In this document: positions 1 through 6,429 of the stretch, piece by piece | Numbering within the stretch: the first letter of the stretch is position 1 | Layout: each line of letters opens with the position of its first letter | Source: an uncultured Prevotella sp. | GTDB lineage: Bacteria > Bacteroidota > Bacteroidia > Bacteroidales > Bacteroidaceae | Assembly: GCA_900555035.1 (NCBI GenBank) | Contig: USJX01000048.1 | Location: forward strand, 1-23,088 | DNA length: 23,088 nt | Direction: 5' to 3' | Program-made: the position numbers and the translations under genes | Notes under the pieces: model-generated | Databases searched by the model: none | Told to the model about the DNA's origin: nothing | The model's input: the letters and a program-made list of their open reading frames with translations, nothing else

Positions 1-10
1 CATTTTTTAA

Positions 11-54
11 CGCCGGATTTCAAATCCGGCGGGACGCCTAGCGGACTTGCGTTC
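11..54. repeat. GC-rich paired hairpins, REP-like
   Basis: Two adjacent inverted repeats stand out from the AT-rich surroundings. The first has perfect 10-bp arms (CGCCGGATTT at 11-20 and its complement at 22-31) around a single base. The second pairs GGACGC (32-37) with GCGTTC (49-54) through one G-U pair. The unit lies about 90 bp before the metalloprotease start. It could be the terminator of a gene to the left of the window or a dispersed palindromic repeat; one copy cannot settle this. Confidence 0.5.
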
Positions 55-143
55 TCGAAAATAAAGAACAAAAGGGTGTGCCATAATACTCCTTTGCTGC
101 GAAAAAATAATATTAATACAATACAAATCTCATCCTAAAAAGA

Positions 144-2051
144 ATGAAAAGAACAATTCTAAGCTTAGCTTTTGCCTTGCTGTCAGCCACTTCCATGTTA
201 GCAGCCAAGGCTCAACCAGGCATCTGCCAGGTTCAACTCGCCGATGGCAGCATCGTATCTGCATCACGCCACGGCGATGAAAACTTCTACTATTATATCA
301 CTACCGATGGTACTCCTATCAGACTCAACGACAACGGAAAGTACGAGAAAACTACCATCGAGGAACTCCAGGCGCAATATTCCGCAGCACAACAGGCCCG
401 ACAAATAAGAGCCAATCTAGTTAACCAGGCATATCAGGCAAACCTGGCCAGCAGAGCCAGCGGCATCAACGCCAGAAACAGATACTTCCCCCACACGGGC
501 AGTCCCAAGGCACTGGTCATTCTCGTTGAGTTCAAGGATCTGAAATTCAAGAGCAGCAACCCGGTGGCCACCTTCAACCACTATCTCAATGCCGAGATGG
601 GCGCAGCGGCTCCTGAGGCCGATGCTGCCGTATATTCTCAGAAACCAAGGTTCAACAACTATGGCTCCGTGAGAGAGTACTTTAAGTTCTGCAGCGAAGG
701 CAAGTTCGCCCCTCAGTTTGATGTGGTGGGTCCTGTCACCATGAGCCAGGAATCCGCCTTTTACGGAAAAAACAGAAACAGCGGCAAGATAGACCTGGGC
801 AACGACCAGATGCTGGGCGAGGCATGCACCCAGATAGATAAAGATGTGGATTTCTCGCAATATGATTCTGATGGCGATGGCTATGTAGATCTGGTATATG
901 TAATCTACGCCGGCTATTCAGAGAGCATCTCGGGCAATGACGACAACTGTCTCTGGCCGAAATCGGGAACCGCCACTTTCTACCGCTACGATCAAAACGG
1001 CATACGTGGCGAAGAGCTGGTATGCGACGGCAAGCGTTTTTCCCGTTACGGCATCAACAACGAGCTGAATGGTACCCCGGCAGATACCGAGAATGGCATC
1101 TACCAGATTAACGGCATCGGACTGTTCTGTCACGAGTTCTCGCACACCATGGGCCTGCCAGACCATTATCCAACCGAATATCCAGCCACTTACGCCGACA
1201 ATCAGAGTCCGGAATACTGGGATTTGATGGATGCGGGCGAATACACCTACGATGGCTATCGCCCTACCCCATACTCTCCATGGGAGAAGATGCTGATGGG
1301 TTGGGTGGATCCTATCACGCTAAGCCCAACGGAAGCTGGGCAGCTGACCCTGGAGCCATACGATGTGGCATCGAAGGCCTATAAGATTGAAGCCGATGTT
1401 AACGACGACAACTTCTTCTTCAACCCGAACTCAGACTACTCATCGGGCAATGTGAGCGAGCTGGTTAAGGACAACTTGAAAAAGAGAGCCAAGGGCGAAT
1501 TCCTCCTGCTTCAAAACATCCGCAACGAGGGCTGGTACAAGTATCTCCACGGATATGGCATGCTGGTTTGGCGCATCGACTATGCCGACAAGAGTACAGT
1601 GAGTCTGGGCGATTTCCCTAACGACGAGAGGGGCATTTCAAGGGTGATGGTGGTGCCAGCCGATGGTCTCGTCATCAACCAGGCCAACTGCGGCGACAGC
1701 AAGGATTACAAATACTCATGGGATGAATACACCCTGAGTCTCCAGAACGACCCATTCCCAGCCTACAAGATAGGCGAAGACGGCAAGGACATCAATAGCC
1801 TTACCCAGGTGAAGTTCAACTGGAGCACCCTCTCTACCCGTCCTCTCTACAACATCAAGAAGGATGAGTCCACCGGCATGGTCACCTTCGATTACCTAAA
1901 GGATTTCGCCACCGATGCAGCCGTAGAGGGCATTACAATAGCAGAAGACAACCAGCCAGCGAAATACTTCGACCTGGAAGGTCGCAGCGTACAGACCCCA
2001 AAGAAGGACCATCTGTATGTAACGAACAAGGGAAAGAAAGTGGTTTTCTAG
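144..2051 (+). CDS. Secreted M6 family metalloprotease
   Basis: Predicted zinc endopeptidase of the M6 (immune inhibitor A-like) family, secreted or surface-attached. Residues 1-23 form a signal peptide ending AKA before Gln24. A propeptide-like region follows (about 24-115, with the DGTPI motif). The catalytic motif HEFSHTMGLPD is at 330-340: His330 and His334 are zinc ligands, Glu331 the catalytic base, Asp340 the likely third ligand. The last about 30 residues (from KYFDLEGR at 607) resemble the short C-terminal tails of many secreted Prevotella proteins, which may be type IX sorting signals; that part is inference. The start is supported by the signal peptide. The gene stands alone and converges with yggS. 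The substrate cannot be told from sequence. Confidence 0.93.
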   Translation: MKRTILSLAFALLSATSMLAAKAQPGICQVQLADGSIVSASRHGDENFYYYITTDGTPIRLNDNGKYEKTTIEELQAQYSAAQQARQIRANLVNQAYQANLASRASGINARNRYFPHTGSPKALVILVEFKDLKFKSSNPVATFNHYLNAEMGAAAPEADAAVYSQKPRFNNYGSVREYFKFCSEGKFAPQFDVVGPVTMSQESAFYGKNRNSGKIDLGNDQMLGEACTQIDKDVDFSQYDSDGDGYVDLVYVIYAGYSESISGNDDNCLWPKSGTATFYRYDQNGIRGEELVCDGKRFSRYGINNELNGTPADTENGIYQINGIGLFCHEFSHTMGLPDHYPTEYPATYADNQSPEYWDLMDAGEYTYDGYRPTPYSPWEKMLMGWVDPITLSPTEAGQLTLEPYDVASKAYKIEADVNDDNFFFNPNSDYSSGNVSELVKDNLKKRAKGEFLLLQNIRNEGWYKYLHGYGMLVWRIDYADKSTVSLGDFPNDERGISRVMVVPADGLVINQANCGDSKDYKYSWDEYTLSLQNDPFPAYKIGEDGKDINSLTQVKFNWSTLSTRPLYNIKKDESTGMVTFDYLKDFATDAAVEGITIAEDNQPAKYFDLEGRSVQTPKKDHLYVTNKGKKVVF

Positions 2052-2063
2052 GAAACCACTTTC
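2036..2063 (+). terminator. Hairpin enclosing the M6 protease stop codon
   Basis: Perfect 11-bp inverted repeat: GAAAGTGGTTT (2036-2046) and its complement (2053-2063), with the TAG stop (2049-2051) in the 6-nt loop. No T-run follows, so an intrinsic terminator is uncertain; mRNA 3' end protection is an alternative. Confidence 0.45.
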
Positions 2064-2086
2064 CTTCCCCCACAAGATAAAATTTC

Positions 2087-2149
2087 CATCCGCCACTGGC
2101 GTATACACATTCGGCACTGGCGTATATGCATCCGCCAGTGCCGAACAGA
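2087..2149. repeat. Three imperfect 21-bp tandem units with a 13-bp hairpin
   Basis: Units begin at 2087, 2108 and 2129, each starting CAT(C/T)CG. Units one and two share CACTGGCGTATA. The third is in part the complement of the second, giving a perfect 13-bp stem (2110-2122 with 2133-2145, 10-nt loop). Unit one also holds the palindrome CGCCACTGGCG. It sits between the convergent M6 protease and yggS genes and probably helps end transcription from both sides. Confidence 0.6.
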
Positions 2150-2163
2150 AAATATCCTAAATC

Positions 2164-2835
2164 TTAATATACTCTAGGCCCGAAGATGGTAGTACCCACA
2201 CGAACCATCGTGCTGCCGTGGTTTACGGCTATATGATAGTCGTGACTCATGCCCCAACTGCGCTCGCAGAAGGCAGGAGAATCGGCAAAATACTTCTGCT
2301 TCACCTCATCGAAAAACGCAGCGGCAGCATCAAACTCACGGGCTATCTGCTGCTCATCATCCGTATTCGATGCCATCATCATCAAACCGCATATCTCAAC
2401 ATGAGGCAACTCACGCCACTCGCCAGCCTCCAGAAGCTCACGACAGGCAGCCAATGACAAACCCGACTTCGTATCCTCCTCGGCAATATGAAGCTCCAAA
2501 AGAATCTTCACCACCCGGTCGTGCTTCGCCGCCTGCTTGTTAATCTCCTTCATCAGTTTCATGCTATCCACCGACTCAATCATGGAGATATAAGGGGCGA
2601 TGTACTTCACCTTGTTGGTCTGAAGATGACCTATGAAATGCCACTCTATATCCTTAGGCAAGCTCTCCACCTTCTTGGCAAGTTCCTGCTCATGGCTCTC
2701 GCCGAAGACACGCTGACCTTCGGCGTAAGCAGCCTCAATATACTCGTTGGGATGAAACTTGCTGATGGCCACCAGGCGGACACCAGCAGGCAAACTGCCC
2801 AACACCTCATGAAGATTTCCTTTTACATCATACAT
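2164..2835 (-). CDS. yggS: YggS-type PLP homeostasis protein
   Basis: Pyridoxal 5'-phosphate-binding protein of the YggS/PLPBP (YBL036C) family, a single-domain alanine-racemase-like barrel thought to buffer cellular PLP and affect amino-acid balance; no enzymatic reaction is firmly known. The PLP lysine lies in VAISKFHP (Lys26). The family motif WHFIGHLQTNK is at 65-75. The C-terminus has SWGMSHDYHIAV and the phosphate-binding VRVGTTIFGPR. At 223 aa it is slightly short, because little precedes the first strand. It follows the DUF4494 gene on the same strand after an 87-nt AT-rich gap, so co-transcription is possible. The protein family is certain; the symbol is by homology. Confidence 0.93.
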   Translation of the reverse strand: MYDVKGNLHEVLGSLPAGVRLVAISKFHPNEYIEAAYAEGQRVFGESHEQELAKKVESLPKDIEWHFIGHLQTNKVKYIAPYISMIESVDSMKLMKEINKQAAKHDRVVKILLELHIAEEDTKSGLSLAACRELLEAGEWRELPHVEICGLMMMASNTDDEQQIAREFDAAAAFFDEVKQKYFADSPAFCERSWGMSHDYHIAVNHGSTMVRVGTTIFGPRVY

Positions 2836-2840
2836 TTTTC

Positions 2841-2865
2841 AATTAATAATTTATAATTAATAATT
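2841..2865. repeat. AT-only direct repeat before yggS
   Basis: AATTAATAATT occurs at 2841-2851 and 2855-2865, a 14-bp period, immediately upstream of the yggS start. It probably forms an unstructured ribosome-binding leader, common in Bacteroidota, rather than a specific site. Confidence 0.4.
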
Positions 2866-2922
2866 AATAAATGATTCCTTAGCCATTTGCTCTTGCCGGA
2901 AGTATGACATCAGGATATCTAT

Positions 2923-3429
2923 TTACTCGGCTTTGCCCTGCTCGTACTCCGGAACGTCGTTCTTCTCCTCCTTCTTCTCGCCAGGAGCGTGGTGCTCGAA
3001 AACATCCATCAACTTAGTCTCGTTGAGACCCACGATATCGTAATCAATCATGGTCTTGCCCATCACCTCGTCGATATAACGCAAGGCACGAGCCAACGAC
3101 TTAGCCTGAACCAGATAAACCACGTTAGAACGCTTCTCCTTCTCACTCTTCTCATCGATGGTGATAAACTGAAGCTTGGCCTTGTACCACTTGTCGTCAT
3201 CATCCAGGTCGCTGAAGAAGATTTCGCCATAGCAAGCCTTGCCGATGCCGCTCACCTTCAACTCGCCACTCACGTAAACAGACATCTCGTCGATGATGGC
3301 ACTCTCTGCCTCGGTGAAGCTCAAGGCATCCACAACGTAAGCCTCAGAAACAACCTTCTCTGAACCATCTTCCATGGTCTTCTGATATTTAACTTTAGTC
3401 TCAAACCAAGTACTTGTTCTACTTCTCAT
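2923..3429 (-). CDS. DUF4494 domain-containing protein
   Basis: Conserved Bacteroidota protein of unknown function; I recognise the DUF4494 family by the N-terminal RTSTWFETKVKY and later KWYKAKLQFITIDE. It has 168 residues, no signal peptide and no membrane segment, so it is probably cytoplasmic. The last about 20 residues are charged (KKEEKNDVPEYEQGKAE) and look disordered. It is the first gene of a likely two-gene minus-strand unit with yggS. A TAACTTTG box at 3535-3542 (minus) lies about 105 bp upstream of its start. No catalytic motif is visible and I assign no function. Confidence 0.85.
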   Translation of the reverse strand: MRSRTSTWFETKVKYQKTMEDGSEKVVSEAYVVDALSFTEAESAIIDEMSVYVSGELKVSGIGKACYGEIFFSDLDDDDKWYKAKLQFITIDEKSEKEKRSNVVYLVQAKSLARALRYIDEVMGKTMIDYDIVGLNETKLMDVFEHHAPGEKKEEKNDVPEYEQGKAE

Positions 3430-3534
3430 AATTTCTTTTCCTTTTCTTATTTATTTTAATATTCGTTTTATCTTTCCCCCACTTTCATCTTACCTTATTA
3501 TATAAGGTAGCCTAAAAAAGGCACAATTGTGATG

Positions 3535-3566
3535 CAAAGTTATAAAAAAGAATGCAGAAGAACAAC
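3535..3566 (-). promoter_or_regulatory. Promoter of the DUF4494-yggS unit
   Basis: On the minus strand, TAACTTTG (3542-3535) matches the Bacteroidota -7 box TAnnTTTG. GTTG (3566-3563), one mismatch from the -33 box TTTG, lies 20 bp upstream. It predicts a start near 3528 and a leader of about 100 nt. Confidence 0.6.
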
Positions 3567-3636
3567 AGAATAAAGAGTTTTTTACTAAAAAATGATTTTT
3601 TAACCCAATCTATTACGATTTTTCGATGAAATTCCG

Positions 3637-3644
3637 TATCTTTG
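3637..3644 (+). promoter_or_regulatory. -7 box of the aminotransferase promoter
   Basis: TATCTTTG fits TAnnTTTG exactly and is followed by CA as in other promoters here. No TTTG sits at the usual 19-21 bp upstream, so the -33 box is weak or absent. It predicts transcription from about 3651 and a leader of about 100 nt. Confidence 0.6.
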
Positions 3645-3672
3645 CAAGCGATTTGCGAAAAGTTGGGATTTA

Positions 3673-3711
3673 GATGTAGTCGATTTCGCATTCGATGTAG
3701 TCGATTTCGCA
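3673..3711 (+). repeat. Two 18-bp direct repeats in the aminotransferase leader
   Basis: GATGTAGTCGATTTCGCA is present without mismatch at 3673-3690 and 3694-3711 (period 21). Both copies contain TTTCGCA, complementary to TGCGAAA at 3654-3660 near the predicted 5' end of the transcript, so two alternative leader stems are possible. Confidence 0.8.
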
Positions 3712-3751
3712 ACCCTCGCTATAGATAATTAACAGATAGAATTTTTAAAAG

Positions 3752-4963
3752 ATGCCTGAAATATCAGTACGCGGCCTCGAAATGCCTGAGTCACCTATCA
3801 GAAAGCTGGCTCCTCTGGCTGCCGCAGCAAAGAAACGTGGAGTTAAGGTCTATCACCTCAATATCGGTCAGCCAGACCTCCCTACTCCGCAGTGTGGTCT
3901 CGATGCGCTCAAGCACATCGACCGCACCATCCTGGAGTATTCTCCAAGCCAGGGCTATCTCAGTTACCGAGAGAAGCTGGTGGATTATTACAAGAAATTC
4001 AACATCAATGTTACTGCCGATGACATCATCATCACATCGGGAGGTTCAGAAGCCGTGCTCTTCTCATTCATGAGCTGCCTGAACCCGGGAGATGAAATCA
4101 TCGTGCCAGAACCAGCATACGCTAACTATATGGCGTTCGCCATCTCGGCGGGTGCCAAGATCCGCACCATCGCCACTACCATCGAGGAGGGTTTCTCGCT
4201 GCCTAAGGTGGAGAAGTTTGAGGAGCTGATCAATGAGCACACCCGTGCCATCCTGATTTGCAACCCTAACAACCCTACGGGCTATCTCTACACACGCAGA
4301 GAGATGAACCAGATTCGCGACCTGGTGAAGAAGTACGATCTCTACCTCTTCTCTGATGAGGTTTACCGTGAGTACATCTACACCGGAAGCCCATACATCA
4401 GTGCGATGCACTTGGAAGGCATCGAGCAGAACACCGTGCTCATCGACTCCGTGTCTAAGCGATACAGCGAGTGCGGTATCCGCGTGGGTGCCCTGATTAC
4501 CAAGAATGCCGAGATTCGCAAGGCGGTGATGAAGTTCTGCCAGGCCCGTCTCTCTCCTCCACTCATCGGTCAGATTGTAGCCGAGGCTTCGCTCGATGCT
4601 CCCGAGGAGTACTATCGCGATGTATATGATGAGTACGTGGAGCGCCGTAAGTGCCTGATTGACGGACTCAACCGCATTCCTGGCGTATATTCACCTATCC
4701 CTATGGGTGCCTTCTACACCGTGGCCAAACTGCCTATCGACGATTCAGATAAGTTCTGCCGCTGGTGCCTGGAAGAGTTTGATTACGAGGGCGAAACCGT
4801 GATGATGGCACCAGCCTCCGGTTTCTACACCACTCCTGGAGCCGGAAGAAACCAGGTGCGTATGGCCTACGTGTTGAAGAAAGACGACCTGAATAGAGCC
4901 CTCGTAGTGCTTGCCAAGGCACTGGAGGCTTATCCGGGAAGAGTGGAGGATGAAGGACTGTAA
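3752..4963 (+). CDS. PLP-dependent aminotransferase, class I/II
   Basis: Fold-type I aminotransferase that would move an amino group between an amino acid and a 2-oxo acid using PLP; the substrate is not evident. Visible motifs: LNIGQPDLPTP near residue 36, the cofactor loop TSGGSEAV, NPNNPTGY (about 171-178) with the cofactor-contacting Asn, SDEVYREY, and SVSKRYSECGIRVG with the Schiff-base Lys236. The C-terminus has an Arg for the substrate carboxylate (GRNQVRMAY). The length, 403 aa, is normal. It is the first gene of a tight pair with the permease gene, 3 nt downstream, so the two are probably co-transcribed and translationally coupled. The expression unit starts at the TATCTTTG box about 110 bp upstream. 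Confidence 0.93.
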   Translation: MPEISVRGLEMPESPIRKLAPLAAAAKKRGVKVYHLNIGQPDLPTPQCGLDALKHIDRTILEYSPSQGYLSYREKLVDYYKKFNINVTADDIIITSGGSEAVLFSFMSCLNPGDEIIVPEPAYANYMAFAISAGAKIRTIATTIEEGFSLPKVEKFEELINEHTRAILICNPNNPTGYLYTRREMNQIRDLVKKYDLYLFSDEVYREYIYTGSPYISAMHLEGIEQNTVLIDSVSKRYSECGIRVGALITKNAEIRKAVMKFCQARLSPPLIGQIVAEASLDAPEEYYRDVYDEYVERRKCLIDGLNRIPGVYSPIPMGAFYTVAKLPIDDSDKFCRWCLEEFDYEGETVMMAPASGFYTTPGAGRNQVRMAYVLKKDDLNRALVVLAKALEAYPGRVEDEGL

Positions 4964-4966
4964 GAT

Positions 4967-6214
4967 ATGAATTTTCCTCTATTTATAGCAAAGAAATTGT
5001 ATAGCGACCAGGGCGATAAACGTAAAGTTTCTCGCCCTGCTATCCATATAGCCACCGCTGGCGTTGCCATCGGTCTCGCCATCATGATCATGTCGGTGTG
5101 CGTGGTGCTGGGATTCAAGCATACCATCCGCGACAAGGTGGTGGGATTCGGAAGTCACATACAGGTAGCGGACTTCATGACCCTGCAGCAGCAGAACCAG
5201 TATCCCGTGGTGATGAACGACTCCATGATGGGCGTGCTCCGCAAGATTCCGGGCGTGAAACACGTACAGCGATTCGCCATGAAGGAAGGAATCCTCAAGA
5301 CCGACAGCGACTTTCTGGGCGTGGCCTTCAAGGGCGTGGGTCCGGAGTTTGACTCCACCTTCATCCACCAGAACATGGTGGAGGGAAGCATACCGAAGTT
5401 TGACGACAAGGCAAGTCACAACAAAATCCTGATTTCCAAGCTGATGGCCGACAAGCTGAAGCTGAAGAACGGAGAAAGAATCTTCGCCTATTTCATCGAC
5501 GACAACGGAGTGAGAATGCGCCGGTTCACCATTCAGGGCATCTATCAGACCAACCTGAAGAAATACGACGAGACGATGGTCTATACCGACCTCTACACCG
5601 CCGTGAAACTGAACGGATGGATGGACGACCAGGCCAGCGGAGCCGAACTGACGGTGAACGATTTCGAGAAACTCAACGAGACGGAAGACTATATTATAAA
5701 TAAGGTGAACCGCACCGTGGATCATTATGGCGAAACCTACAGCAGTGCCACCATCAAAGACTTGAACCCGAACATCTTCCAGTGGCTCGGCCTGATGGAC
5801 CTCAATGTGTGGATCATCCTCGCCCTGATGCTCATCGTGGCAGGCGTAACCATGATCAGCGGATTGCTCATCATCATCCTGGAACGCACCTCGATGATCG
5901 GCGTACTCAAGGCCTTGGGTGCCCGCAACCGCACCATCCGCCACACCTTCCTCTGGTTTGCCGTGTTCATCATAGGCAGGGGAATGCTGCTGGGCAACAT
6001 CATCGCCCTGGCAATTCTAGCAGTGCAGTATTTCACAGGGGTGCTAAAACTCGATGCGCAGACTTACTACGTAAGTACGGTGCCCGTGGAGTTCAATTGG
6101 CTCTTCATCGTGGCGCTGAATGTAGCCACCCTGCTCATCAGCGTGTTCATGCTCGTAGCCCCAAGCTACCTCATCTCGCATATCCATCCAGCCAAATCGA
6201 TGAGATATGAATAA
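4967..6214 (+). CDS. FtsX/LolE-type ABC transporter permease
   Basis: Inner-membrane permease of the FtsX-like (MacB/LolCE) group. Four membrane segments are visible at about 26-49, 279-306, 328-356 and 376-403. A large periplasmic domain lies between the first and second; the last three form the FtsX core. The N-terminus (FPLFIAKKLYS) and the placement GVAIGLAIMIMSV are typical of the LolC/LolE subfamily, which with the ATPase LolD extracts lipoproteins from the inner membrane. No ATPase gene is nearby, so the partner is encoded elsewhere, as is usual for this family in Bacteroidota. It starts 3 nt after the aminotransferase stop. Lipoprotein sorting as the role is inference from family. Confidence 0.88.
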   Translation: MNFPLFIAKKLYSDQGDKRKVSRPAIHIATAGVAIGLAIMIMSVCVVLGFKHTIRDKVVGFGSHIQVADFMTLQQQNQYPVVMNDSMMGVLRKIPGVKHVQRFAMKEGILKTDSDFLGVAFKGVGPEFDSTFIHQNMVEGSIPKFDDKASHNKILISKLMADKLKLKNGERIFAYFIDDNGVRMRRFTIQGIYQTNLKKYDETMVYTDLYTAVKLNGWMDDQASGAELTVNDFEKLNETEDYIINKVNRTVDHYGETYSSATIKDLNPNIFQWLGLMDLNVWIILALMLIVAGVTMISGLLIIILERTSMIGVLKALGARNRTIRHTFLWFAVFIIGRGMLLGNIIALAILAVQYFTGVLKLDAQTYYVSTVPVEFNWLFIVALNVATLLISVFMLVAPSYLISHIHPAKSMRYE

Positions 6215-6261
6215 GCATTGAATCTCCCCCATCCCTGATTTCAAGGATGAGGTAAAAAATA

Positions 6262-6315
6262 AGGTTTTCATCCCATTATTGCCAACTCCAAATGGTAATA
6301 ATGGGACAAAACTTA
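6262..6315 (+). terminator. Hairpin terminator after the permease gene
   Basis: A 14-bp stem (6271-6284 with 6293-6306, one G-U pair, 8-nt loop). After a 2x2 internal loop it extends through TTTT/AAAA and further pairs. It is followed by TTATCCTTTTT. A smaller CATCC/GGATG hairpin (6230-6249) precedes it. Confidence 0.7.
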
Positions 6316-6363
6316 TCCTTTTTCTCCGGTTTTACAATTAATTTGCCCCTTTATCAAAAATAA

Positions 6364-6429
6364 TGCACATATTTTTTTGTAGTGTGCAGTATTTTCTGTA
6401 TCTTTGCACAAAATTTTGTAAACTGTGCA
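6364..6429. promoter_or_regulatory. Two TGCACA-N13-TGTGCA site pairs at the ligase promoter
   Basis: TGCACA at 6364 with TGTGCA at 6383, and TGCACA at 6405 with TGTGCA at 6424; both pairs have exactly 13 bp between half sites and start 41 bp apart. They bracket and overlap the promoter boxes. The half site at 6405 partly follows from the common TTTGCA extension of the -7 box, which weakens the case. Candidate operator for an unknown regulator. Confidence 0.4.
6376..6406 (+). promoter_or_regulatory. Promoter of the first ligase gene
   Basis: TTTG (6376-6379), a 19-bp spacer and TATCTTTG (6399-6406) match the Bacteroidota sigma consensus fully. The predicted transcription start is near 6413, only about 17 nt before the ATG at 6430. 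This rules out the longer frame opening at 6382, which would begin inside the promoter. Confidence 0.85.

Larger units (their letters stand above)
3430..3751. promoter_or_regulatory. Divergent intergenic control region, no gene
   Basis: This 322-bp stretch separates the DUF4494 gene (-) from the aminotransferase (+). It holds one promoter box per strand, a small hairpin in the DUF4494 leader (8-bp arms 3491-3498 and 3502-3509), and two direct repeats in the aminotransferase leader (3673-3711). A 66-codon minus-strand frame (3512-3712) spans it, but it contains promoter signals for both strands and I do not call it a gene. Confidence 0.7.

Noticed and set aside
74..84. GGGTGTGCCAT near the left edge as a half of the hairpin seen at 9831-9876
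   Set aside because: Only an 11-bp near match, with no partner arm nearby; too short to claim a shared element.
3512..3712. 66-codon minus-strand open frame with a repeated MRNRLH start and a hydrophobic end
   Set aside because: It contains the promoter boxes for both flanking genes, and the repeat in the protein only mirrors the 21-bp DNA repeat, whose period is a multiple of three.
4979..5944. 321-codon open frame antisense to the permease gene
   Set aside because: His-rich, no domain, fully within a well-supported gene on the other strand.
6382..6429. Sixteen-codon N-terminal extension of ligase 1
   Set aside because: It would start between the -33 and -7 boxes, and the paralogue lacks it.
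6364..6429. The half-site pairs as targets of the nearby Crp/Fnr-type regulator
   Set aside because: The 13-bp spacing and the half sites do not match usual Crp (TGTGA-N6-TCACA) or Fnr (TTGAT-N4-ATCAA) sites.
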